Source: Pseudotabrizicola algicola (GTDB taxonomy: Bacteria > Pseudomonadota > Alphaproteobacteria > Rhodobacterales > Rhodobacteraceae). From it: a DNA stretch of 64,000 bases. The first letter of the stretch is position 1, and each line of letters opens with the position of its first letter. The DNA is taken from NCBI RefSeq assembly GCF_010915705.1, contig NZ_JAAIKE010000002.1:434001-498000 (forward strand), in the 5' to 3' direction. The notes under the pieces were generated by a model that saw only the letters and a program-made list of their open reading frames with translations, ran no database searches and had not been told where the DNA came from. This document shows, in pieces, positions 28,726 through 37,154 of the stretch. The translations under genes were made by a program, and so were the position numbers.

Positions 28726-28755
28726 TTTCTATGGAGCGGCGATGCCCAAAGTCAA
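28726..28755 (-). promoter_or_regulatory. Promoter for the riboswitch-btuB operon
   Basis: On the minus strand TTGACT (28750-28755) and TAGAAA (28726-28731) are spaced by 18 bases, a good sigma-70 arrangement. A start about 7 bases downstream would be near 28719, at the first base of the riboswitch P1 stem. Confidence 0.65.
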
Positions 28756-29085
28756 GGCAGAGATTAGACCCCTGCCACAAAGGTCTTGCAGCCGCGTCGC
28801 CGAGGGTTGCAACTTCGGGCGCCAAAGCGGCGCGACTGTGCCAATTTGCACAGTGGCAGGGCGTTTGCCGGGTTTTCAGGGCAAGAGGGTGACAAGAACG
28901 GTCGATATAATTGTTTCAGCGGGGTTTCTTGTGAAAAAATTGTCACAAGACGTCGATAGAGCGCTTGTCTGACTCGCTCGCACACCTTTAACCTTCTCCG
29001 ATAAGCCGCGAATCCATTCCGGTCGGTCGGGCAGCCGGAAATGGGTGACAAGCGGGAACGAAACGATCAACCGGGAGAGACTCTT
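28756..29085. promoter_or_regulatory. Intergenic control region between the B12 operon and the SBP operon
   Basis: This stretch has no gene. It holds two inverted repeats: ACTGTGC/GCACAGT with a 6-base spacer (28835-28854) and CTTGTGA/TCACAAG with an 8-base spacer (28928-28949). A TATAAT hexamer lies at 28906-28911 on the plus strand, but I find no matching -35. The repeats are candidate operators for the plus-strand transporter operon. Confidence 0.5.
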
Positions 29086-30189
29086 ATGATGACGAAGAAA
29101 CTGCTTGGGCTGACGACCGGCCTTGCGCTGGTGCTGAGCGCGCCGCTGGCCTCGGCGCAATCTCTGGCCGAAATCGAGGCCGCGGCCAAGGCCGAAGGCA
29201 TGCTGTCGACCATCGCCCTGCCGCATGACTGGTGCGGCTATGGCGACGTGATCGCCGGGTTCAAGGCGAAGTATCCGGAAATCACCGTGAACGAGTTGAA
29301 CCCCGACGCAGGCTCGGCTGACGAGATCGAGGCCATCAAGGCCAACAAGGACAACAAGGGCCCGCAGGCCCCCGACGTGATCGACGTCGGTCTGGCCTTT
29401 GGCCCGCAAGCCAAGGCCGAAGGTCTGACCCAGCCCTACAAGGTCGCCACCTGGGACGAAATCCCCGATGCGATCAAGGACCCCGAAGGCCATTGGTATG
29501 CCGACTACTATGGCGTGATGTCCTTCCTCGTGAACACCGACATCGTCGAGAACGTGCCGCAGGACTGGGCCGATCTGCTCAAGCCGGAATATGCGGGCAT
29601 GGTGGCACTGGCAGGCGATCCGCGTGCCTCGAACCAGGCGATTCTGGGCGTTCAGGCGGCTGGCCTTTCGACCGGGGCCGCTCCGGGCGAAGCTGCCGGC
29701 AAGGCAGGGCTGGAGTTCTTCAAGGCGCTGAACGACGCGGGCAACTTCGTGCCGGTCATCGGCAAGGCCGGCACGCTGGCCCAAGGCACCACCCCGATCG
29801 TCATCATGTGGGACTATAACGCACTGGCCGCCCGCGACACGCTGGCCGGCAACCCGCCGGTGGAAGTCGTCGTGCCGAAATCCGGCGTTCTGGCCGGGGT
29901 CTATGTGCAGGCGATCAGCGCCTATGCGCCGCAGCCCAACGCCGCCAAGCTGTGGATGGAATACCTCTATTCCGACGAAGGTCAGCTTGGCTGGCTGAAG
30001 GGCTACTGCCACCCCGCACGCTTCAACGCGATGGCCGCCGCAGGCAAACTGCCAGCCGACCTGATGGAAGCGCTGCCCCCGGCCGAAGCCTATGAGGCCG
30101 CCTACTTCCCGACGCTGGAAGAAGTTGACGCAAACAAGGCCGCTGTTGTCGGTGGCTGGGATGCTGTCGTCGGCGCAAACGTTCAGTAA
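29086..30189 (+). CDS. ABC transporter substrate-binding protein (family 1, iron/thiamine/polyamine type)
   Basis: This 367-residue protein has a signal peptide (KLLGLTTGLALVLSAPLA to ASAQ) and a class II periplasmic-binding fold like those of Fe(III), thiamine or polyamine transporters. Segments include LPHDWCGYGDVIAGFK, APDVIDVGLAFGP, YYGVMSFLVNTDIV and PIVIMWDYNALAARDT. I see no clear pair of iron-binding tyrosines, so iron is not favoured. Start 29086 follows GGGAGAG; the ATG at 29041 lacks a site and would precede the signal peptide by 15 residues. It heads a four-gene operon, with a stem-loop after it. The ligand is unknown. Confidence 0.85.
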   Translation: MMTKKLLGLTTGLALVLSAPLASAQSLAEIEAAAKAEGMLSTIALPHDWCGYGDVIAGFKAKYPEITVNELNPDAGSADEIEAIKANKDNKGPQAPDVIDVGLAFGPQAKAEGLTQPYKVATWDEIPDAIKDPEGHWYADYYGVMSFLVNTDIVENVPQDWADLLKPEYAGMVALAGDPRASNQAILGVQAAGLSTGAAPGEAAGKAGLEFFKALNDAGNFVPVIGKAGTLAQGTTPIVIMWDYNALAARDTLAGNPPVEVVVPKSGVLAGVYVQAISAYAPQPNAAKLWMEYLYSDEGQLGWLKGYCHPARFNAMAAAGKLPADLMEALPPAEAYEAAYFPTLEEVDANKAAVVGGWDAVVGANVQ

Positions 30190-30200
30190 CATCTGAACCC

Positions 30201-30227
30201 GCCTGCCCGGTTTCGCACCGGGCAGGC
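30201..30227 (+). terminator. Stem-loop after the SBP gene
   Basis: An 11-bp perfect stem (30201-30211 with 30217-30227) closes a TTCGC loop, 11 bases after the binding-protein stop and about 50 bases before the first permease. It probably reduces readthrough or stabilises the upstream mRNA. Confidence 0.75.
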
Positions 30228-30279
30228 ACCCGTTTCGGAAAAAGGGGCCGCCAAGTGCCTCGGACCACAGGGGAATGTG

Positions 30280-31152
30280 ATGCCAAAGCAAACAGGGGGC
30301 CAGCGCCTTCGCCTGCCGCTTGAATGGTTGGGCATTCTGCCCTTTGTCGTTTTTGCAGTGCTGTTCCTGATCCTGCCCACCATGAAGATCGTGGTCGGTG
30401 CGTTCCAGACCCCCGATGGCGGCTTCACCCTGCAAAACCTGCTGGACCTGAACACTCCTTCCATCCGCTCGGCCTATTGGACCTCGATCAAGCTGTCCTT
30501 CGTGACCGCGCTTCTGGGCTGTGCCATCGGCTTTGCCATGGCGGCGGCGGTGGTGTTCGGCGGCATGCCCAAGGGCGTGCGCAACCCGCTTGTCACCTTC
30601 TCGGGCGTTGCCTCCAACTTCGCGGGCGTGCCGCTGGCTTTTGCCTTCATCGCAACCCTCGGCCCGGTGGGGCTGGTCACGGTCTGGCTGCGGACCGAAT
30701 TCGGCATCAACCTGCGGGCGATGGGGTTCAACCTTTTGTCCTTCTGGGGCCTCGTCATCACCTATCTGTTCTTCCAGATCCCGCTGATGATCCTCATCAT
30801 CATTCCGGCGCTCGACGGGCTGAAGCGCGAATGGCGCGAGGCGGCGGCGGTGCTGGGGGCGACGGGCGCGCAATACTGGCGCATGGTGGCGCTGCCAATC
30901 CTGTTCCCGTCGCTGCTCGGCACCTTCGCGTTGCTGTTTGCCAATGCCTTCGGCGCGGTCGCCACCGCCTTTGCACTGACGGGGCCGCAGCTTAACATCG
31001 TGCCGATCAAGCTGTTCGCGCAAATCCGGGGCGATGTGCTGGGCAACCCGAACCTTGGCTATGCGCTGGCCTTTGGCATGATCGTCATCACCGCGCTGGC
31101 CAACTTCCTGTATATCTGGCTGCGCGTGCGCTCTGAAAGGTGGCTGAAATGA
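30280..31152 (+). CDS. ABC transporter permease 1 (PotB/CysT-like)
   Basis: This 290-residue permease has about six membrane segments and the binding-protein-dependent transport EAA loop (EWREAAAVLGATGAQYWRMV) near residues 185-205. It resembles PotB/ThiP-type permeases. The codon before the ATG at 30280 is a GTG, also in frame; GGGGAA is placed better for the ATG. Its stop overlaps the next permease start as ATGA. The substrate is that of the upstream binding protein and is unknown. Confidence 0.87.
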   Translation: MPKQTGGQRLRLPLEWLGILPFVVFAVLFLILPTMKIVVGAFQTPDGGFTLQNLLDLNTPSIRSAYWTSIKLSFVTALLGCAIGFAMAAAVVFGGMPKGVRNPLVTFSGVASNFAGVPLAFAFIATLGPVGLVTVWLRTEFGINLRAMGFNLLSFWGLVITYLFFQIPLMILIIIPALDGLKREWREAAAVLGATGAQYWRMVALPILFPSLLGTFALLFANAFGAVATAFALTGPQLNIVPIKLFAQIRGDVLGNPNLGYALAFGMIVITALANFLYIWLRVRSERWLK

Positions 31153-31931
31153 CCCGCTTTTTCGCATGGGGCACCTTTCTTCTGGGATGCCTGTTCTTTG
31201 CCCTTCCCCTGATCGGGATGACAGAGTTCAGCCTGAAGATGCGGCGCGGCGAATATTCCTTCGACGCCTATCGCCGCGTGTTCGAGGACCAGCGCTTCTG
31301 GGATACGTTCAGCTATTCGCTGATCCTTGCCGCCGCGACCATCGTCGTTGGCGTGTTGCTTGTGGTGCCGACCGCCTATTGGGTGCGGCTGAAGCTGCCG
31401 CAGGCGCGGCCGGTGATCGAATTCATCACCCTTCTGCCGCTGGTGATTCCGGCCATCGTGATCGTGTTCGGCTATATCCGGCTTTACAACACCTCGAGTT
31501 TCCTGCCGCTCACCGGCTCGGCCCTTGGCACCGACATCCTGCTGACGATGGGCTATACCACCCTTGCCCTGCCCTACATGTATCGGTCTGTCGATACGGG
31601 TCTGCGCACGATTGACGTGGCCACGCTGACCGAGGCCGCGCAAAGCCTTGGCGCAGGCTGGATCACCATATTGTCGCGGATCATCCTGCCCAATGTGATG
31701 GTCGCCGTGCTGTCGGGCGCGTTTCTGACGCTTGCCATCGTCCTTGGCGAATTCACCATGGCGGCGCTGCTCAACCGCCCTGCCTTCGGCCCCTTCATGC
31801 AGCTTCTGGGTGCCAACCGCGCCTATGAACCGCCCGCACTGGCCGTGATCGCCTTTGCCATCACCTGGGGTTGCATGGGCCTGATGCAGCTTGTCACACG
31901 CTTTTCCAAACACGAAAGGGCGAAAGCCTGA
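31149..31931 (+). CDS. ABC transporter permease 2 (PotC-like)
   Basis: This 260-residue permease has about six membrane segments and an EAA-type loop (LTEAAQSLGAGWITILSRII). It is the partner of the preceding permease. The start at 31149 gives an ATGA overlap with it and has AAGG 8 bases before; the GTG at 31140 is an in-frame alternative. It ends in a TGATG junction with the ATPase gene. Confidence 0.87.
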   Translation: MTRFFAWGTFLLGCLFFALPLIGMTEFSLKMRRGEYSFDAYRRVFEDQRFWDTFSYSLILAAATIVVGVLLVVPTAYWVRLKLPQARPVIEFITLLPLVIPAIVIVFGYIRLYNTSSFLPLTGSALGTDILLTMGYTTLALPYMYRSVDTGLRTIDVATLTEAAQSLGAGWITILSRIILPNVMVAVLSGAFLTLAIVLGEFTMAALLNRPAFGPFMQLLGANRAYEPPALAVIAFAITWGCMGLMQLVTRFSKHERAKA

Positions 31932-32992
31932 TGTCCTTCCTGACCCTCACCCATCTTGAGAAGAGCTTTGGCGCGAACCGCGTGGTCAAGGATTTCAACC
32001 TGTCGGTGGAAAAGGGCGAGTTCATCTCGCTTCTCGGCCCGTCAGGCTGCGGCAAGACCACGGTTTTGCGCATGGTCGCGGGGTTTGAAACACCCACCGC
32101 AGGCGGCATCACGATTGACGGCCGGGATGTAACCTCTCTCAAGGCCAATTCCCGCAATATCGGCATGATGTTTCAGGCCTATGCGCTGTTTCCCAACATG
32201 ACCGTTGCCGACAACGTGGCCTTCGGGCTGCGGGTGAAAGGCGTGCCGCGTGCCGAGCGCGATGCCCGCGTGGCCGAGATGCTGGCGCTGATCGGCCTGT
32301 CGGAAATGGGCGGGCGCTTTCCCTTCCAGCTTTCGGGCGGGCAACAGCAACGCGTGGCGCTGGCGCGCGCGCTGGCGCCGCGCCCCTCGGTGCTGCTGCT
32401 TGATGAACCGCTCTCGGCGCTGGATGCCAAGGTGCGGGTGTCCTTGCGCAACCAGATCCGGCAGATCCAGCAGGATCTCGGGATCACCACCATCTTCGTG
32501 ACCCACGATCAGGAAGAGGCGATGAGCATTTCCGACCGCATCGTGGTGATGAATGGCGGTGTCGCCGATCAAGTCGGCGCGCCGTTTGAAATCTACAACC
32601 GCCCCCGCACCAAGTTTGTCGCCAACTTCGTCGGCACGCTCAACACCTTCGAGGTGCGGGTGACAGACCCCGCGACGGGCCGCGTCGCGCTGGCGGGCCA
32701 AGACCTGACCCTGCCGGATGCTCCGCTTTCGGCGCGGACGGGCGAGACGCTGACAGTCGCCCTGCGCCCCGAGGCGCTGCGCCTCGGCCGCCTCGCCGAT
32801 GCCGAGGCTCTGCTGCCCGCAAAGGTCACCGATGTGCATTTCATGGGCTCGGTCATCCGCCTGCGCGCCGATGTGGCCGGAACGGATGTGTCGCTTGACA
32901 CCTTCAACCGCCCCGATACGCCGCCGCCGACCGTCGGCAGCATGATCGAGGTCAGCCTGTCGGGCCGCGATTTCATTCAGTTGCGAGCGTAA
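31931..32992 (+). CDS. ABC transporter ATP-binding protein (PotA/CysA-like, with TOBE domain)
   Basis: This 353-residue ATPase has Walker A GPSGCGKTT, signature LSGGQQQRVALARAL, Walker B VLLLDEPLSALD and the switch His in FVTHDQEEAM. A C-terminal TOBE regulatory domain covers roughly residues 270-350. This architecture belongs to polyamine, iron, thiamine and phosphonate importers. The start overlaps the preceding stop by one base. It is the last gene of the operon and is followed by a bidirectional hairpin. Confidence 0.9.
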   Translation: MSFLTLTHLEKSFGANRVVKDFNLSVEKGEFISLLGPSGCGKTTVLRMVAGFETPTAGGITIDGRDVTSLKANSRNIGMMFQAYALFPNMTVADNVAFGLRVKGVPRAERDARVAEMLALIGLSEMGGRFPFQLSGGQQQRVALARALAPRPSVLLLDEPLSALDAKVRVSLRNQIRQIQQDLGITTIFVTHDQEEAMSISDRIVVMNGGVADQVGAPFEIYNRPRTKFVANFVGTLNTFEVRVTDPATGRVALAGQDLTLPDAPLSARTGETLTVALRPEALRLGRLADAEALLPAKVTDVHFMGSVIRLRADVAGTDVSLDTFNRPDTPPPTVGSMIEVSLSGRDFIQLRA

Positions 32993-33001
32993 AGTCAGGC
33001 A

Positions 33002-33026
33002 AAGGGCGGGGGGGTTCCCCGCCCTT
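33002..33026. terminator. Bidirectional hairpin between convergent operons
   Basis: AAGGGCGGGG and CCCCGCCCTT form a stem around a short G/T loop, between the ATPase stop (32992) and the iron alcohol dehydrogenase stop (33042). The A-run on one side and T on the other suit termination from either direction. Confidence 0.65.
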
Positions 33027-33041
33027 GCCCGCGTCTCTGCC

Positions 33042-34202
33042 TTACATGCAGGCGTCAAACAGCGCGCGGGTATTCTCGCGCGTCATCTCAACAGGGTTGC
33101 CCCCGCAAGACGGATCTTCCAGCGCCATGTCGGTCAGACGCTCCAGATCCTCTGCCTTGACGCCCATCGCGGTCAGGTTTGCCGGAATGGCCAGCGCCGC
33201 ACGCAGTTCCATGATCTTGGCGCGGAAGCCGTCAAAGCCGCCCGCAATGCCCAGATAGGCAGCGGCGGCGTTGATACGGTCTTCGATGGCGTGACGGTTG
33301 AAGTCGAGCACCATCGGCATGACGACGGCATTAGTGGTGCCGTGGTGGGTGCCATAGACCGCGCCCACAGGGTGCGACAGCGAGTGGATCGCGCCAAGGC
33401 CCTTCTGGAACGCAACCGCCCCCATTGCCGCCGCAGACATCATATGCCCGCGCGCCATCAGATTGCCGGGCTCCTGATAGACCACGGGCAGGTTCTCGAA
33501 CACCAGCCGCATGCCTTCCAGCGCGATGCCCTGACTCATCGGGTGATAGAACGGGCTGCAATAGGCCTCGAGGCAATGGGCCAGCGCATCCATGCCGGTG
33601 CCCGCGGTGATGAACTTCGGCATCCCCACCGTCAGCGCCGGATCGCAGAGCGTGACCGCAGGCATCAGTTTGGGGTGGAAGATGATCTTTTTCTTATGGG
33701 TTTCGGAATTGGTCAGAACGCCCGCGCGCCCCACTTCCGACCCCGTTCCGGCGGTCGTCGGCACCGCAAGGATCGGCGCGATCTTGTCGGCATCGGCGCG
33801 GGTATACCAGTCGTCGATGTCCTCCAGATCCCAGACGCTCAGATCGGCGCGCTGATGCGCCATCAGGGCGATCATCTTGCCAAGGTCCAGCGCCGAGCCG
33901 CCGCCAAAGCAGATCACGCCATCATGGCCGCCGGCCAGATAGACCTTGATCCCGTCGGCCATGTTCTTCTCGTTCGGGTTCGGGTCCACATCGGAGAACA
34001 CCGCGCGGCCAAGGCCGGCAGCTTCCAGCACCGACAGGGCTTCCGCCGTGATCGGCAGGCTGGCCAGCGCCTTGTCGGTCACCAGCAGCGGCTTTTTCAG
34101 GCCGATGCTTTTGGCATGATCGGCCAGTTCGGAAATCCGGCCGACACCGAATTTGATTGCGGTCGGATAAGACCAGTTGCGGGAAGGCACGCCATGCGAC
34201 AT
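33042..34202 (-). CDS. Iron-containing alcohol dehydrogenase
   Basis: This 386-residue group III alcohol dehydrogenase has the NAD-binding GGGSALDLGKMIAL near residue 100 and the metal-site segments AGTGMDALAHCLEAY (Asp and His ligands) and LGAIHSLSHPVGAVYGTHHG (two further His ligands). It would interconvert an alcohol and aldehyde. It follows the aldehyde dehydrogenase by 4 bp and ends the gamma-glutamylation-type operon. With the glutamine-synthetase-like enzyme in the same operon, the substrate may be a gamma-glutamyl amino alcohol, which is inference. Confidence 0.9.
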   Translation of the reverse strand: MSHGVPSRNWSYPTAIKFGVGRISELADHAKSIGLKKPLLVTDKALASLPITAEALSVLEAAGLGRAVFSDVDPNPNEKNMADGIKVYLAGGHDGVICFGGGSALDLGKMIALMAHQRADLSVWDLEDIDDWYTRADADKIAPILAVPTTAGTGSEVGRAGVLTNSETHKKKIIFHPKLMPAVTLCDPALTVGMPKFITAGTGMDALAHCLEAYCSPFYHPMSQGIALEGMRLVFENLPVVYQEPGNLMARGHMMSAAAMGAVAFQKGLGAIHSLSHPVGAVYGTHHGTTNAVVMPMVLDFNRHAIEDRINAAAAYLGIAGGFDGFRAKIMELRAALAIPANLTAMGVKAEDLERLTDMALEDPSCGGNPVEMTRENTRALFDACM

Positions 34203-34206
34203 GGGG

Positions 34207-35586
34207 TCAGACTTTCTTGAGGTGATAGGATTTCGGGCGGGTCACCGACAGGAACCCGAGATAGGACAGAGAATTGCCGCGCCCCGTGTTCTTGCAGCCG
34301 GTCCAGCACAGCGCGGGGTCGAGATAATCGGCGCGGTTCATGAAAATCGTGCCGGTCTCGATCTGCGCGCCGATGGCGGCGGCGGTGTCATAATCTTCGG
34401 TCCAGATGCTGGCGGTCAGGCCGTATTGGCTGTCGTTCATCAGCGCGATGGCCTCGGCGTCGTCCTTCACCTTCATGATGCCGACCACAGGGCCAAAGGA
34501 TTCCTCGGTCATCACCCGCATCGTGTGATCGACATTCACCAGCACCTGCGGCGCGAGATAAGCCCCGCCATCGTCGGCAGGGAAGTTTGCGGGGTCGATC
34601 AGCGGCTTTGCCCCCGCCGCAATCGCCTCGGCCACCTGATCGCGCACCACCTTTGCAAAGCGGGCATGCGCCATCGGCCCCATCGTGCTGTCCGCGTCGA
34701 ACGGGTTGCCCAGTTTCAGCGCGTTGGTCCATGCCACCGCCTTTTCGACAAATGCATCATAGAGCGATTCGTGCACATAGATCCGCTCGATCCCGCAGCA
34801 GCACTGGCCCGCGTTGAACAGCGCGCCATCCATCAGGGTATCCACCGCCGCATCCAGATTGGCATCGGCCCGCACATAGCCGGGGTCCTTGCCGCCCAGT
34901 TCCAGCCCGAGCGGCGTGAAGGTGCCAGCCGCCGCCCGTTCGATCGCCTGTCCGCCGCCGACCGATCCGGTAAAGTTGATGAAGTCGAAGGACCGCGCCT
35001 TGATCAGCGCCTCCGTGGTGGCGTGATCCAGCACGATGTTCTGGAACACATCTTCCGGCACGCCCGCCGCGTGGAAGGCCTCGGCCAGACGCTCGCCCAC
35101 CAGAAGGGTCTGGCTTGCATGTTTCAGGATCACCGTGTTGCCCGCGATCAGCGCAGGGACCAGCGTGTTGATCGTGGTCAGGTAAGGGTAGTTCCACGGC
35201 GCGATGATGAAGACCACGCCCAACGCCTCGCGCGCGAGATAGCGGCGGAAGGCGTCACTGTCTTCCACCACCTTGCGAGCCAGCGTCTCGGCGGCGATCT
35301 CGGACATGTATTCGGTGCGGGCGTTCACACCGCCAAACTCGCCGCCAAAGCGAGTGGGGCGGCCCATCTGCCATGCCAACTCCTCGACGATCACATCCTT
35401 CATCTCGTTCAGCCGCGCGACACCGGCCTTGACCAGGGCAATCCGCTCGTCCAGCGGACGCGCCGCCCAAGGCTTTTGCGCCGCGCGCGCCGCCGCAACA
35501 GCGGCTTCCGCGGCCCCCTGCGCCAGCGGCATACGCTCGGCATAGACCCGGCCATCGACCGGAGAAATCAGTTGAATCGGCTTCAT
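34207..35586 (-). CDS. NAD(P)-dependent aldehyde dehydrogenase
   Basis: This 459-residue aldehyde dehydrogenase has IIAPWNYPYLTTINTLVPAL for cofactor entry, FINFTGSVGGGQAIE, the general base in LELGGKDPGYV, and the catalytic Cys within NAGQCCCGIERIYV; three Cys in a row make the exact nucleophile less obvious, but the first or middle one aligns. It is about 20 residues shorter than usual at the N-terminus. Start 35586 follows GAGGACGG. It sits between a PuuA-like synthetase and an iron alcohol dehydrogenase, so it may oxidise a gamma-glutamyl-amino aldehyde. Confidence 0.88.
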   Translation of the reverse strand: MKPIQLISPVDGRVYAERMPLAQGAAEAAVAAARAAQKPWAARPLDERIALVKAGVARLNEMKDVIVEELAWQMGRPTRFGGEFGGVNARTEYMSEIAAETLARKVVEDSDAFRRYLAREALGVVFIIAPWNYPYLTTINTLVPALIAGNTVILKHASQTLLVGERLAEAFHAAGVPEDVFQNIVLDHATTEALIKARSFDFINFTGSVGGGQAIERAAAGTFTPLGLELGGKDPGYVRADANLDAAVDTLMDGALFNAGQCCCGIERIYVHESLYDAFVEKAVAWTNALKLGNPFDADSTMGPMAHARFAKVVRDQVAEAIAAGAKPLIDPANFPADDGGAYLAPQVLVNVDHTMRVMTEESFGPVVGIMKVKDDAEAIALMNDSQYGLTASIWTEDYDTAAAIGAQIETGTIFMNRADYLDPALCWTGCKNTGRGNSLSYLGFLSVTRPKSYHLKKV

Positions 35587-35601
35587 GTTCCGTCCTCGCA
35601 G

Positions 35602-35691
35602 GGCGGGGCTCACCCCGCCATTCCCTTGCCTCAAAGGCGGGGGTGTCCCCGCCCTACCCCGTTTCGTGTAGGGTGCGTGCTTGCACGCACC
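35602..35691. repeat. Cluster of three short palindromes between the synthetase and aldehyde dehydrogenase genes
   Basis: Three near-perfect palindromes follow each other: 35602-35619 and 35636-35653 (both GGCGGGG/CCCCGCC types) and 35672-35691 (GGTGCGTGC/GCACGCACC). Their regular form and intergenic place suggest REP-like dispersed elements, and the last is a type I recall from rhodobacterial spacers. They may also act as mRNA processing or attenuating hairpins. Confidence 0.6.
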
Positions 35692-35697
35692 GCCTGG

Positions 35698-37065
35698 TCA
35701 GGCCCGCTCGAGCAGGCGCTGCACCTCGAAATCCGTCACCACACGGTCGCTCTCGGCGATCTCCCAGCGGGCCGCATGGGTGTAATGATCGACCACGTCA
35801 TCGCCAAAGGCCGCGCGCAACATGGCCGAGCCGTTCAACAGGTCCGCCGCCTCGCGCAGGTTATGCGGGATCTCGCGGATGCCCTTGGCCGAATACATGT
35901 CGCCCTTCATCTCGGGCTCCAGTTCCATCTTGCCCTCGATGCCCGCCAGACCCGCAGCCAGCAGCGCGGCGCAGGCCAGATAGGGGTTCACGTCACTGCC
36001 CGGAATGCGGCATTCGACGCGCACCGCCTTGGTATGCGCACCACACACGCGGAATCCCGCCGTGCGGTTGTCCGCGCTCCACACCGCTTTGGTGGGGGCG
36101 AACATGCCGATGGTGAAGCGCTTGTAGCTGTTGACGTAAGGCGCGAGGAAGGCGGTGATTTCCTGCGCATGCGCCAGTTGGCCGGCAAGGAAATGCTTCA
36201 TCACCTCTGACATGCCGTTGGCGTCGTCATGGTCGTAGAACGCCGCCTTGCCATCCTTGGTCCACAGGCTCTGGTGCACATGCGCCGAAGACCCGGCCTT
36301 GCGGTGGTCATACTTCGCCATGAAGGTCACCGACTTGCCCTTGGCATGGGCAATGTCCTTGACCGCCTGTTTCACCACGATGTGGTTGTCGGCGGTGTCC
36401 AGCGCGTCGGAATAGCGGTAGTTCACCTCGTGCTGGCCGGCATCGGCCTCGCCCTTGGTGTTTTCCACCGGAATGCCCGCCGCATAGAGCCCGTTGCGCA
36501 CGTCGCGCATCAGCCCTTCTTCCTTGGTGGTCTGGAAGATGTGGTAATCCTCGTTATAGCCCGAAATCGGCTTGAGCCGCGACAACCCGCCATCGCGCAG
36601 GTCCTCATAGGCGTTCTCGAAGATGTAGAACTCCAGTTCCGTCGCCATCATCGGCTCGAAGCCCATGGCACGGGCGCGGGCGACCTGACGTTTCAGAATG
36701 GCGCGCGGGCTGACACTGATGTCTTCCTTGCCCGCGTGATCCATCAGATCGGCCAGCACCAGCACCGTGCCGGGCAGCCAGGGCAGAACCCGCATGGTGG
36801 CCAGATCGGGCTTCATCATGTAGTCGCCATAGCCTTGTTCCCAGCCGGCGGATTTGTAGCCCGGCACGGTCGTCATCTCCATGTCGACCGCCAGCAGGTA
36901 GTTGCAGCAATGGGTTTCCTTATGCCCGCCGTTCAGGAAGAACGCCGCGTGAAAGCGCTTGCCCATCAGGCGGCCCTGCATGTCGACCGCAGCCACCAGC
37001 ACCGTGTCGATCGTGCCCGCGTCGACCAATTCGCGCAAAGCGTCCAGCGTCAGATTTCCCGGCAT
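35698..37065 (-). CDS. Glutamine synthetase family protein, gamma-glutamylpolyamine/amine synthetase-like (PuuA-like)
   Basis: This 455-residue protein has the glutamine synthetase catalytic core: the ATELEFYIF metal-site glutamates, AGQHEVNYRY, SSAHVHQSLW with the HxH pair, and the NRTAGFRVCGAHTKAVRVEC ATP/glutamate region. The N-terminal part is of the PuuA/GlnT class, not that of GlnA. Such enzymes attach glutamate to an amine (putrescine, ethanolamine, isopropylamine) at the cost of ATP. Neighbouring aldehyde and alcohol dehydrogenases and an amidohydrolase fit a gamma-glutamylated pathway. The start at 37065 follows GGGGAAG. The amine is unknown. Confidence 0.87.
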   Translation of the reverse strand: MPGNLTLDALRELVDAGTIDTVLVAAVDMQGRLMGKRFHAAFFLNGGHKETHCCNYLLAVDMEMTTVPGYKSAGWEQGYGDYMMKPDLATMRVLPWLPGTVLVLADLMDHAGKEDISVSPRAILKRQVARARAMGFEPMMATELEFYIFENAYEDLRDGGLSRLKPISGYNEDYHIFQTTKEEGLMRDVRNGLYAAGIPVENTKGEADAGQHEVNYRYSDALDTADNHIVVKQAVKDIAHAKGKSVTFMAKYDHRKAGSSAHVHQSLWTKDGKAAFYDHDDANGMSEVMKHFLAGQLAHAQEITAFLAPYVNSYKRFTIGMFAPTKAVWSADNRTAGFRVCGAHTKAVRVECRIPGSDVNPYLACAALLAAGLAGIEGKMELEPEMKGDMYSAKGIREIPHNLREAADLLNGSAMLRAAFGDDVVDHYTHAARWEIAESDRVVTDFEVQRLLERA

Positions 37066-37110
37066 GCGTCTTCCCCGTCTGTCCGTTTTTGATCATATTC
37101 TTGCAAATGA

Positions 37111-37133
37111 GGGGGCGCAATGGATGCGCCCCC
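37111..37133 (-). terminator. Stem-loop after dctP
   Basis: An 8-bp perfect stem GGGGGCGC/GCGCCCCC (37111-37118 with 37126-37133) with a 7-base loop lies 21 bases after the TRAP binding-protein stop and 45 bases before the synthetase start. It probably partly insulates the enzyme genes from the transporter genes. Confidence 0.65.
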
Positions 37134-37154
37134 GAAGCTGTCGCAGTGCAGGGC

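Noticed and set aside
28604-28972. 122-codon plus-strand frame across the riboswitch
   Set aside because: It runs through the structured riboswitch antisense and has no ribosome site or homologous feature.
28876-31167. 763-codon minus-strand open frame
   Set aside because: It is antisense to a clear SBP and permease, of low-complexity His/Arg/Gln-rich composition with no family features.
35602-35691. CRISPR array
   Set aside because: The three repeats differ in sequence and lack regular spacers; they are separate palindromes.
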